From assembly GCF_032452875.1 (NCBI RefSeq), contig NC_083883.1:55116698-55180697 (forward strand): 64,000 nucleotides of DNA, given 5' to 3'. Shown piece by piece: positions 39,616 through 50,696 of the stretch; the stretch's first letter is position 1, and every line of letters begins with the position of its first letter. The stretch is from Bos javanicus. Lineage: Eukaryota; Chordata; Mammalia; Artiodactyla; Bovidae. The translations under genes and the position numbers were made by a program. The notes below the pieces were generated by a model, which did not search any database, was not told the origin of the DNA, and saw nothing but the letters and a program-made list of their open reading frames with translations.

Positions 39616-40698
39616 AAGGAGATGTTCCACACAGAATAAAGAAACTCTGAGAATAGTCAGGTTTTGTACCATGGACAGCACGGTGCCGTTTTTCTCTTTT
39701 TGAGTAAGTGACTTGAGATCATCGAGGCCTGAACTGAACACAGAGTAATACGTCAGGGAGGACAGCAGTAGATTTTCCACGGGTCTTTCTTTATTTCATT
39801 TGATTAATTTCTTTGGTGTAGATTTGCTTCTTAAGGTCCTATAATTTTCTTGCTATACCACATCATCAATAAGTGATATCTGTGCATGTATCCGCTCTCA
39901 TTTTAGATTTCCTTCCTCTTTGGTAACCTGGAGCATCTTCTTATTCTTGACAAGTTCTCTGCTTCAAAAATTTGTTTGTTTAACAGCGAAAGCATTCTGT
40001 GTTGGGACGTAGCCACTTAACAGGGTTGCCATAGTTTCAGGTGAAGGGCCAAGGGATTCAGTATAGATAACCCACGTCCCCATTCTCCCCAGATCAGCCC
40101 TCCAATCCGGGCCGGCACAAAACTTTGAGCAGAGCTCCATGAGCGATAGGATAGGTTCCCGGTGGTTATCCAGTCCAAACACAGTGGTGTGTACATGACT
40201 TCCCTCAAGGCCCAACCATCCCTCCCACACACCCACGCCCCGCTCCTCCCCCCGCCCACCCCACACACACACACAAACCAGGAGTTCATATTCTAAGTCG
40301 TGAGTCCTTCCGTTTCTGCAAGTAAGTTCATTGGGGTCATTTCCTTTCGGATTCCACAAATGAGGGGTGTCACCCGCGATTTCCCGACAATTTCTTGACA
40401 ACTTTCTCCCCGGGAGTAACTCTAACACGTGGGTCTCCCACGTGGACCCACGCGGGTTCATATCAGATGCTAAAAGCACGTGTACATGAACGTCCCATCC
40501 CCTCCCAGACTCTATAATTCCCCCTGCCATCTTGCGCCACCGCCACGGCCCTCTGCCGCCCTACTAACACGGTTCCTTTTCCCTTTCGCGTTGAACAGAT
40601 GTCCGAAACCCTGGGTCTGTGTTGCCTTCATGATGTCCCCAAGTTCTAGATTTCAGTTGCAAGGTGCACAGAAGAAAGCTTCTGATACAGGCCACCCC

Positions 40699-43422
40699 CT
40701 AGGCAGGGGCAGGACAGCTGTATACAATGGGCTCCATGTGATGGCATACATCCTCCCCACAGCGAGGACAGGGGCTGAGGCTTATCCAGATGATCCTGGG
40801 ACGTCCCAAGTCTCTGAGAATCTCCAACAGCTGAGCCCGAAGCCGGGCAAGTCTCGCTTCCAGGAGAACACCCCGAGGTCTGTAACTCTCCTGAGGGGCG
40901 GGATAACGCTCTTGCCTTAAACAGGGCAGCACAGCGGTGTGTCGCAGCAGCTTCTCCATGACGGCCGTGGACAGGAGGTTCCCACACAGGCTGACGGCCC
41001 TGAGCTGGGAGCAGCGGCTCAGGGCAGGCAGGAAGGCCTCCAGCTGGGAGTCCGTGATCCCACACGCGTCCAAGTCCACTTCCTGGAGGGTGGCTGCGAC
41101 TTTCTCCAGCAGAACTTGGAGGAGCTCAGGCCGAAAGTCAGTCATGGGGACACCGCTGAGATCCAGGCTCTTGAGCTGACTGATGTCTGGGCTCTGGGAC
41201 ACGTGGCTCAAGTCTGATTCTGTAAGCCGGCACTTGGTTATTGACAGGCTGTCCAAGGGGGACCTCAGGCACCTGGGGAGAAACCAAGCAATTAGTTCTT
41301 GGGAACCGGGTGCCAGGTTGCATACAGCTGATAGACAAAAGGTTGCTACAAAGACTGATATGAGTCTGACCATCCACTGAGGGTCAACATGCCGATTTGC
41401 CCCGTCTCATTCTAGTCTGAGGGCTCTCAGCCTCACTGTGGCACCGAATCCCTGCACAGTGTCTCAAAGACACTCTCTCCTCATCTATGGAGCGGAGTAC
41501 CACGTGCTCCACTTCCTTCTGAGGACGAGTGAAGATCATGGCATCGCAAGAACATGCTGTGAGGAGAGCCATAGAGCACCTCCATCGAGTGTGGACATTA
41601 TTGAATATTAGCGTGAGAAGGAGATCGAAAAATGGTTTCGGGTAAGGCTTCCTTCAGCCCCAGGTGGAGCCCCAGATCCTACATCTCTGGCCAGGCCAGG
41701 CTCTAGGGAGACGTGCCTCAGGAACCAACTGTAGAGCACCACACCATCTCTTACAGACAGGGCCTTTACAACAGGGTTCACTGAGGGCACCGACCTGGGG
41801 AGCACAGAGCTTCTCTTCAGGGATGCTCTGATCTGATGTCGTTTCCCCACTTCAGTGTCCTGTTCGCTTCCCTATGTTTACCATGATAACATAGATGCCT
41901 CCGAGTTAGGAGGAAATTACCGACTCTGGGAGGCCAACACCCCCAGATAATACTCTCTACCACCTCACGGGCCCCACTCGATCAGCTTCACCCCCTCCCT
42001 TGACTTGCGGGGTTGTGGGACACCACCCCCCAGGACAGAGCACCGTGAGAGACGGTCCTTTGGACGTTCTAATGTTGCGTTTAAGGTTACCACGCTCACC
42101 CGAGCATCTGGTCCAGGCAGCCTTCAAGGAAGGAAGGAGACTCCAGATGGAGGTCCCGGAGGTGGCCCAGCCTCCGGAACTGGGAGGTGATTTGCACAAC
42201 GTGATCGCGCTCCTGCTTCTTGAAGGCAGACACGTGGACGTGGGAGAGATGGAGTCTCTGCAAGTTACTCATCTCACCCAGGAAAGGGGCGAGTGTGGCC
42301 AGGGTGGACAGACTCCAGGTGCAACTCACTTGCACCTCCTGGATACAGTCCGGCTGCACCGTGCTCAGGACCTTCACGATCTTGTCCATTGGCATGGAGA
42401 CGATCTTCAGCTTCTTGCAACATAGGTGGATGGAAGACTTTCTCTGCTCCACCCACCGAAGGAAGTAGGTGAGGAAGTTGTCCAGGGTCCTTTTCTTCAG
42501 GCACAGGTCTAGAAAAACCTTCAGTGGAGTCGAGGGCTGCCTCGTCATTGACCTGGGCTCAGCCACTGCTGCCATCCGTGAGCCTGAGCACCCATAACTG
42601 CTGGCTCCAGACCACATGCTCCAGAAGTTCTGGCCCGTCTTCCGTAAATCTAGCACCCGCAGTTTGCACCTCCTGGGAGAAGAAGGAAGAAGGAGATTGG
42701 TAATGATGTAGTACGATCCACACCGTCAGAAACAAACAAACAAACAGAAACCGAAAAACACAAAACCACAGCCTCCCATTGGGAAAACACACTGCCTACC
42801 TGTGCTGTAACTTAATCTTCCTGAGGTCACCAGCTGCCTTGCCCTCTTCCTTCTCTGCCTCACTTTCCTCCACCCCCCTTTGCCCTCTTTTCCTGCCTGA
42901 TTGTCCACTCTAGTAAGTCTAAGCGTGATTGGGTGGGGGGAGCGGATATTCTAGAAGGCTCCCCTTCATTTAAGCCACCCTTCCGCTACCAGAAGGTATT
43001 TCTCATAGCCAACCAAGGCTTCTTCGTTGCTCTCTTGAGAACCCTCCGATCTATCCCGTTCCATCTACGTTCTCTCAGCCCAGCCGTCTTCCTGGGCACT
43101 GCCAGGATTTGACCAGGTTCCCATGACCGACTCACCTGGATCGAACCTTCTGGGCAAGCAGAACATCCAGTGCTTCCAGCACGGCTTGTAGGGGCCCCAC
43201 ATGAGGCAGGTCAATCAGGGCCCCCAGAGGCAGGCGGACAAAGGGCCAGGTTTGCACCATGGCTTTTAGGGTCTCAGTCCGATATCCGTCAAAGGCTTCC
43301 AGGAAGAGGGGCGGGAAGAGCTCCGTGGGCAGACTCTCCAGAGTAGAAACGTCCAGGTCTTCGGCCCTCAGCAAGTGCCTTCCCGCCAGGTCAAGGAGTC
43401 TGGGTGGGGTCGGGGCACTCAT
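40699..43422 (-). CDS. PRAME-like: PRAME-family protein, array copy 9 (intact)
   Basis: Exons 43136-43422, 42100-42672 and 40699-41272 give 477 codons with the array-consensus protein. This is the last complete copy. Its unit has more private variants than any other: T at 42780 (intron 1), T at 43596, A at 44155, A at 44614 and T at 44680. It also shares the longer C-run with copies 4 and 8. The excess fits its position next to the array edge. Confidence 0.92.
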
Positions 43423-44307
43423 CCTGACTCTGCTCCAAGACGACTCCTGTGGAAGCTGCCAGAGATCAAGGGATCCGTTTTAGACAATGCAGGAGCACAC
43501 CTTACACGGTCTCCCTTCCCTTCCATGCAAGCCACTCAGGGCCAAGGGCACTGCGCTAGCGGGGGTGCAAGTGAGGCTCGTAGCCGTAGGAACACTAGAC
43601 AGGGCCCAGTGGGGGACAAAGTGCTATCTCTCTGCCCGCTTGGAACACGCGTCTCACTCGTACCGAGGAGCCAAACACGAATGCCGACTGTGTGCTCGAT
43701 ATGCATTTTAAACACCCTGCAAAGAAGGCAAATTCCAAACCGATGTGTTTCATGAATGACGTCTGCTCCCTAAAGACATTTAAAATGATTCCAGCTACAT
43801 CACTGATGAAAATGTGATGAGATTCAGGTAAAACTACCTTGAGAGGCCAAATCAGACCCTGAAATGCGTTCTTGGGAAAGAAATGATTTTATTGAAAACT
43901 CTCCTTGCCATCCAGAGGCACACGCTACCCTTCACCATTAGCTCGCTTACCTTAAGCAAGGAAAGGACGTCCTCATCGGAGGGTAGTCACTTACTGCTCT
44001 GCTGTGGCTTGCAGGGCGCTCAGGCGTCGACACTGCGGAGAACCCAGCTGTGACTCCAGAGCCAGAAAAGGACTTTGTATTCCCATCATCCCTCTGGCCC
44101 ACTGCGAAGCCAATCAGAAACGGGCACCTGATCAGTCTATAGAGCTCTCATCGGATTGATCCCGCTTGGATCTTCACTTCTATCAGTCGATTCAGGGAGC
44201 AGAGGTTGATGGGGCGGCCGGGTAATGCAGGATCCTTTCTGCACTCACCATTCACTTCGCAAACGCTGACTGAATTCTACCATGAGAACTGAGATATAGA
44301 CAGTCGT

Positions 44308-44566
44308 GCTTCCCTTGTGGCTCAGCTGGTAAAGCATCTGCCTGCCATGCCGGAGACCTGGGTTCCATCCCTGGGTTGGGAAGATCCCCCGGACAAGGGA
44401 ATGGCAACCCACTACAGTGTCCGTGCCTGGGGAATTCCATGCACAGAGGAGCCTGGTGGGCTAGAGTCCGTGGGGTTCCAAAGAGTCGGACATGACTGAG
44501 TGACTAAGCCAGGACACGCCCACACGCCAGCATGCCCTCACTTGCCCTAGTGCATGCCCCCGCCCT

Positions 44567-44608
<42 letters not shown>
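44308..44608 (+). mobile_element. Bov-tA SINE with pure (CA)n tail, unit 9
   Basis: The SINE body is 44308-44507. The CA tract is 44569-44608 (40 bp) and has lost the CG interruption present in all other units. Confidence 0.9.
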
Positions 44609-44610
<2 letters not shown>

Positions 44611-45692
44611 GGAAATGTTCCACACAGAATAAAGAAACTCTGAGAATAGTCAGGTTTTGTACCATGGACAGCACGGTGCTGTTTTTCTCTTTTTGAGTAA
44701 GTGACTTGAGATCATCGAGGCCTGAACTGAACACAGAGTAATACGTCAGGGAGGACAGCAGTAGATTTTCCACGGGTCTTTCTTTATTTCATTTGATTAA
44801 TTTCTTTGGTGTAGATTTGCTTCTTAAGGTCCTATAATTTTCTTGCTATACCACATCATCAATAAGTGATATCTGTGCATGTATCCGCTCTCATTTTAGA
44901 TTTCCTTCCTCTTTGGTAACCTGGAGCATCTTCTTATTCTTGACAAGTTCTCTGCTTCAAAAATTTGTTTGTTTAACAGCGAAAGCATTCTGTGTTGGGA
45001 CGTAGCCACTTAACAGGGTTGCCATAGTTTCAGGTGAAGGGCCAAGGGATTCAGTATAGATAACCCACGTCCCCATTCTCCCCAGATCAGCCCTCCAATC
45101 CGGGCCGGCACAAAACTTTGAGCAGAGCTCCATGAGCGATAGGATAGGTTCCCGGTGGTTATCCAGTCCAAACACAGTGGTGTGTACATGACTTCCCTCA
45201 AGGCCCAACCATCCCTCCCACACACCCACGCCCCGCTCCTCCCCCCGCCCACCCCACACACACACACAAACCAGGAGTTCATATTCTAAGTCGTGAGTCC
45301 TTCCGTTTCTGCAAGTAAGTTCATTGGGGTCATTTCCTTTCGGATTCCACAAATGAGGGGTGTCACCCGCGATTTCCCGACAATTTCTTGACAACTTTCT
45401 CCCCGGGAGTAACTCTAACACGTGGGTCTCCCACGTGGACCCACGCGGGTTCATATCAGATGCTAAAAGCACGTGTACATGAACGTCCCATCCCCTCCCA
45501 GACTCTATAATTCCCCCCTGCCATCTTGCGCCACCGCCACGGCCCTCTGCCGCCCTACTAACACGGTTCCTTTTCCCTTTCGCGTTGAACAGATGTCCGA
45601 AACCCTGGGTCTGTGTTGCCTTCATGATGTCCCCAAGTTCTAGATTTCAGTTGCAAGGTGCACAGAAGAAAGCTTCTGATACAGGCCACCCC

Positions 45693-48532
45693 CTAGGCAG
45701 GGGCAGGACAGCTGTATACAATGGGCTCCATGTGATGGCATACATCCTCCCCACAGCGAGGACAGGGGCTGAGGCTTATCCAGATGATCCTGGGACGTCC
45801 CAAGTCTCTGAGAATCTCCAACAGCTGAGCCCGAAGCCGGGCAAGTCTCGCTTCCAGGAGAACACCCCGAGGTCTGTAACTCTCCTGAGGGGCGGGATAA
45901 CGCTCTTGCCTTAAACAGGGCAGCACAGCGGTGTGTCGCAGCAGCTTCTCCATGACGGCCGTGGACAGGAGGTTCCCACACAGGCTGATGGCCCTGAGCT
46001 GGGAGCAGCGGCTCAGGGCAGGCAGGAAGGCCTCCAGCTGGGAGTCCGTGATCCCACACGCGTCCAAGTCCACTTCCTGGAGGGTGGCTGCGACTTTCTC
46101 CAGCAGAACTTGGAGGAGCTCAGGCCGAAAGTCAGTCATGGGGACACCGCTGAGATCCAGGCTCTTGAGCTGACTGATGTCTGGGCTCTGGGACATGTGG
46201 CTCAAGTCTGATTCTGTAAGCCGGCACTTGGTTATTGACAGGCTGCCCAAGGGGGACTTCAGGCACCTGGGGAGAAACCAAGCAATTTGCTCTTGGGAAC
46301 TGGGGTGCCAATTGCATACAGTTGATAAACAAATGGTTTCTATAGGGCTAAGCGTTGTCTGTTCATCCATTTTGAGGATTAATACACTGATGTGCCAGTC
46401 TCATTCTAGTCTGAGCCTTGTCAACCTCACTGTTGAACTGAGTCACTTCATAGTACCAGAAAGACACTCTATCCTCATCTATCAAGAAGATTACAACATT
46501 TCCCACTTCCCTCTGAAGGTAAATGATGATCATGGAATCACTAGAACATTCTATGAAAAGATCCATAAAGTGTCTGCATCAAGTATGGAAATCACTGAAT
46601 ATATTAGTGTGGGGAGATGAGATCTCAAAATGGTTTAAGGTAAGGCTTTGTTCACGCCAATGTGGAGCTCCAGATCCTATCTGGCCAGGTGACGCTGTAG
46701 CGAGACATACATAAGGAACCAACTTACATAAGATCCCAGTGATGCCAGTCTAAAGGGCTCACTGACATTTCTCCATGGTATGCAAGCTTTCTATCAGTGT
46801 TTATGATCCTTTTCTCTCAGCTCAATTAACATACTCTCCAGAACCATTCTTCTATATATGGATTAACTTATCCAGAGCACAATACATCCTTTTACACAGA
46901 GAGAATTTAGAACAGATTCACTATGTGCACAAACCTTGGGAGCATCAGAGCATGCTCTGATCTGATGTAGTTTCCTAACTTCAATGTCATTTCTAATTAT
47001 CCTATTTTTACCATTTTGACATAGACACCTTCAAGGTAGGAGGAAATTGCAAACTCTGGGATGCAAGCATCCCAGTCATTACTCCATACCTTCCAAGCAG
47101 GGTGTCTCACAAGAGCCAGTAGACCACTTTAACCTCCTATTTTGATTTGTGTGGTTCGGGATCACCACACTCTAGGAAAGAGCAACAGAGGAGTCTGTGC
47201 TTTTGACATCTAATGTTATGTTCAATGTAACCCAGCCAGTGGTGCACACTCACCTGAGCATCTGGTCCAGGCAGCCTTCAAGGAAGGAGGGAGACTCCAG
47301 ATGGAGATCCCGGAGGTGGTCCAGCCTCAGAAACTGAGAGGTAATTTGCACAATGTGGTGCTCTTCCTGCTTCTTGAAGGCAGACACCTGGATGGGGAGG
47401 AGAACGAATCTCTGCAAATTACACATCTCACCCAGGAAAGGAGCCAGTGTGGCCAGGGTGGACAGATTCCAGGTGCAACTCACTTGCACCTCCTGGATAC
47501 AGTCCAGCTGCACCATGCTCAGGTCCTTCACAATATTGTCCATTGGCATTGAAATAATCTTCAGCTTCTTACAACACAGGTGGATGGAAGATTTTCTCTG
47601 TTCCACCCACCCAAGGAAGTAGGTGAGGAAATTGTCCAGGGTCTTTTCCTTCAGGCAAAGGTTTATAAAAACCTTCAATGGAGCCAAGTGCAACTTTGTT
47701 GTTGACCTGGGCCCAGTCCCTGGTGCCATTCGTGAACCTGAGCACCCATAACTGCTGGCTCCAGACCACAAGCTCCAAAAGTTCTGGCTTGTGTTTTGTA
47801 AATCTAGCACCGACAGTTTGCACCTCCTGGGAGAAGGAGATTGATGAGGATGCATTAAAAGGTACACAGGGTACAAAAAAAAAAAAAAAGCCTCACAAAT
47901 TGACAGAAGACTGCCCACCTGTGTTGTCACATTCCTGACGTCACCAGCTGCCTTGCCTTCTTCCCTCTCTGCCTTACTTTCCTCCATCTCCCTTTCCCCT
48001 CTTATCCTTTCTGATTCTGCACTTCTAGTAACTCTAACCATGACTGGGAAGAGTTGCGGAATATTCTTTCAGGATCCTCTTCTTTGAAGGCACTCTTATG
48101 CTTTCAGAAAACATTTCCCTTAGTGAGCCAAGGCTTCTTCATTGCTATCTTCAGAACCCTCTGAAGATGTCGTTACTTCACCCCAGGTGTCTCCCCTGAG
48201 ACACCCAGGATTTTACCAGATTACCCGGAATCAGACTCACCTGGATCGAACCTTCTGGGCAAGCAGAACATCAAGTGCTTCCAGCACAGCTTGTAGGGGC
48301 CCCACATGAGGCAGGTCAATCAGGGCCCCAGAGGCAGGTGGACAAAGGGCCAGGTTTGCACCATGGCTTTCAGGGTCTCAACAAGTCTTCCAAGGAAGGA
48401 TTCCAGGAAGAGTGGTGGGGAGAGCTCCATGGGCAGACTCTCCAGAGTAGAAAAGTCCAAGTCATTGGCCCTCAATGACTTGAGGTGCCTTCCCGCCAGA
48501 TCAACGAGTCTGGGTGGGGTCTGGACACTCAT
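45693..48532 (-). pseudogene. PRAME-like: PRAME-family copy 10: array-type exon 3 joined to diverged exons 1-2, frameshifted
   Basis: Exon positions by homology: 48241-48532 (ATG at 48530-48532), 47254-47826 and 45693-46266. Exons 2 and 3 keep the lengths (573, 574 bp), open frame and GT-AG sites of the intact copies. Exon 1 has a two-codon insertion (RHLKSLRAND against RHLLRAED) and a one-base deletion in a C-run (CCCC at 48326-48329; the array copies have five C). The deletion shifts the frame and ends the reading at 48320-48322 after 70 residues. Exon 3 is nearly identical to the array (differences at 45989, 46196, 46246 and 46258), while exons 1-2 differ throughout. Probably a pseudogene. 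A one-base assembly error in a homopolymer is the alternative. Confidence 0.8.
46267..47253 (-). other. Intron 2 of PRAME-like copy 10
   Basis: The intron is 987 bp, against 827 bp in the array copies. It aligns with them in patches but is strongly diverged from about 46,290 onward. About 160 extra bases near 46,750-46,930 have no counterpart in the array. No other gene is seen. Confidence 0.7.
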
Positions 48533-49276
48533 CCTGACTCTGCTCCAAAATGACTCCTGTTGAAGCTGCCAGGGAGCAAGGGATCAATTTTAGACAATGC
48601 AGAAGCACACATTAGAATGTCTCCCTACTCTTCCAAGGAATCCACTCAGGGCCAAGGTCATCTATCTAGCAGTAGAACAAGAGAGGCACTTAGCCATATT
48701 ACACTAGGCAGGGCTCAGTGGAGACAAAGTGATGACTCTTTCTGTATTTTGAATATACATTTTACTAGTACTGAGGAGGCAAAGGCAACCACTAGCCCAT
48801 TTGGGTCCATCTACTGCTTTTCTTACTCATTTGCACCTAGAAATGAATGCATACTACAGTGCAAGAAAACTGACTCCATCTTTATATGGGGGAAATATTC
48901 TGACCATCACTATGGGAAGAGGAGAGTCATGTGGATCCACACAGCCTCCACTGTCAGTTATTCCTAAGATGAATGCCATTTGTATACTAATATGTATTTT
49001 AAATTTCATGAAATAGAATTCCAAACTGATATATTTCACCAAAAATATCTGCTTGGTATAGACATTTAAAGTGATACCAGCTAAATCACAACTCACAGTG
49101 TTTGAGATTCAGGCAAAACTACCCTGAGAGGCAAAACCAAAACCTGAAATGTGTTCATAGGAGAGAAATGATTCTTTTTGAAAACCCTGCCTACCATCCA
49201 GAGACACATGCCTCCCTTCAACATTAGCTAGCCATAAGTAAGAAAAGGACATCCTTATCTGAGGGTGGTAACTTAC
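48533..49276 (-). other. 5' intron region of copy 10
   Basis: It is homologous to 3,346-3,917 of unit 1 but diverged and CpG-poor. About 48,785-48,960 has no array counterpart and is not recognised. No gene is supported. Confidence 0.6.
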
Positions 49277-49480
49277 TGCTCTGCTGTGGCTGGTGGAGCA
49301 TTCAGACCTCAAACCCTGTGGAGAACCTAGCTCGTGTCAGAACCAGAAAAGTCTACACCTCTTCTCCAGTGCATGAGGCTTTTAAGGGCCATTCTATTCC
49401 CATCATCTCTCTGTCCCACTACTAACCCAATCAGAGAGGGACATCTGATTAGATTATAGAGCTCCCACTGTATTGGTCTT
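49277..49480 (-). promoter_or_regulatory. Diverged PRAME-like 5' exon and CCAAT promoter of copy 10
   Basis: A GTAAGT donor at 49276-49271 on the minus strand matches the array copies. The inverted CCAAT box is at 49427-49431, 150 bp from the donor; the array has 115 bp because about 35 bp between them is missing there. The exon and CCAAT box are kept even though surrounding CpG sites have decayed. Confidence 0.55.
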
Positions 49481-49760
49481 GACTGGATCTTCATTTTTTC
49501 TGTAGGTTAGTTCATTGCATCTTATATACATTCAGGAAGGAGAAAATGATCAGGTATCTGGGTAATCAAGGACCTATTCACTTCCTAAACATTGACTGAA
49601 TTTTACCAATATGAACAGGTAAACTCTTGGGAGTCAGACAAGAAAGGATTGTTGGTTGCTAACATTGAATACAAAAAGAAACAAAAGTTCAAAGTATCAT
49701 TATTGGGGGAATTTTGGTGAAGTCAAAATTAGCAAAATATCCCGGAATTAAAATAGCTTC
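49481..49760. other. Upstream flank of copy 10, no gene
   Basis: It matches 54,610-54,890 with substitutions, and the first part matches 4,100-4,225 of unit 1. It contains no recognisable element apart from the left target-site repeat of the next L1. Confidence 0.5.
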
Positions 49761-50042
49761 TTTTGTGTATGGTGTTAGAAAGTGTTCTAGTTTCATTCTT
49801 TTACAAGTGGTTGACCAGTTTTCCCAGCACCACTTGTTAAAGAGATTGTCTTTTCTCCACTGTATATTCTTGCCTCCTTTGTCAAAGATAAGGTGTCCAT
49901 AGGTGTGTGGGTTTATCTCTGGGCTTTCTATTTTGTTCCATTGATCTATATTTCTGTCTTTGTGCCAGTACCATACTGTCTTGGCAAAACCAATACAATA
50001 TTGTAAAGTAAAATAAATAAATAATAATAAAATAAAATAAAA
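49761..50042. mobile_element. Short L1 insertion with 5' inversion (twin-primed)
   Basis: Bases of about 49,761-49,980 are antisense L1 ORF2; they match the reverse complement of about 61,020-61,240 in the long L1. They join directly to 49,981-50,042, a sense L1 3' end ('ggcaaaaccaatacaat') and an AAAT-rich tail. Flanking repeats 'taaaatagcttc' and 'taaaatggcttc' mark the target duplication. The paralogous sequence at about 54,870-54,900 is uninterrupted there and so represents the empty site. Confidence 0.8.
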
Positions 50043-50400
50043 TGGCTTCATGAAAATGGTGATGTTGTTCCCAAATAAAACAAAATGCACTCATCCATGT
50101 ATCAGCTTGTCACTCAGGTGTTATGTAGGAAACACAGGAGACTGTCAGCGTGTTCAGGCAGCAAGGGAAGAGCTGTCCAGGATATGGTTGGTTTTCCAGC
50201 CTTAAGCCACATCTTCTCTGAAGGTGGACAGGTCATGACACTTCTCAGAAGTAAGAGTGGGTCTGGACAGGTTGGAGTTGGGCGTTTCTAAAGGGACCAT
50301 GTGAATGATAAACAACAATGTAAAATTAAAGATTCTCTTACTTTTTGGAAACAGAGAAATTTAAAGATGTTATTCAAGGTGATATTAAGATAGTAAAAGA
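50043..50400. other. Unique flank, duplicated at 54.9-55.25 kb
   Basis: It aligns with 54,893-55,250 (shared 'tcaggcagcaagggaagagct' start region and 'ggtgatatt' end) with numerous differences. No gene or promoter motif is recognised. Confidence 0.55.
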
Positions 50401-50672
50401 AGGCTCCCCTAGTGACTCAGAGTAAAGAATCCCCCTGCAGATTCAGGAGACACTGCCTTGATTTTTGATCCAGGACGATACTACATGCTCCAGGGCAACT
50501 GAGCCCAGGAGTCACAACTACTGAGCCTGTGCTCTACAAGAGAAGCCACAATGAGAAGCCTGGGCACCACAAGGAAGAGTAGCTCCCTCTCACCACAACT
50601 AGAGAAAGGCCTGCACAGCAGTGAAGAACAAGGCAACCAAAAATCAGGAAAATAATTTTTTTTTAAAAAAGG
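50401..50672 (+). mobile_element. tRNA-derived ruminant SINE (CHR type)
   Basis: The tRNA-like head ('ctcccctagtgactcag') is followed by the typical body phrases 'gagaagccacaatgagaagcc' and 'ccacaactagagaaagg' and an A/T-rich tail. It is older and more diverged than the Bov-tA copies in the array. Confidence 0.65.
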
Positions 50673-50696
50673 AGAATGGCTCAGAGGAGTCACTCT

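Larger units (their letters stand above)
576..46250 (-). repeat. Tandem array of ~5.0 kb PRAME-gene units (nine full units plus an exon-3 end block)
   Basis: The exon 3 stop codon recurs at 623, 5638, 10652, 15665, 20680, 25695, 30713, 35704, 40699 and 45693, giving periods of 5015, 5014, 5013, 5015, 5015, 5018, 4991, 4995 and 4994 bp. By eye, adjacent units differ at only a handful of bases plus the (CA)n length, which accounts for most of the period variation. Each unit, left to right, holds exon 3, intron 2, exon 2, intron 1, exon 1, the 5' intron, the promoter with its non-coding exon, a Bov-tA SINE, (CA)n and a spacer. Identity stops sharply near 575 on the left and fades between 45,989 and 46,290 on the right, inside or just past exon 3 of gene 10. 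Confidence 0.97.

Noticed and set aside
576..46250. Regular repeats considered as a CRISPR or satellite array
   Set aside because: The unit is 5 kb with genes and introns in vertebrate DNA; neither a CRISPR array nor a simple satellite fits.
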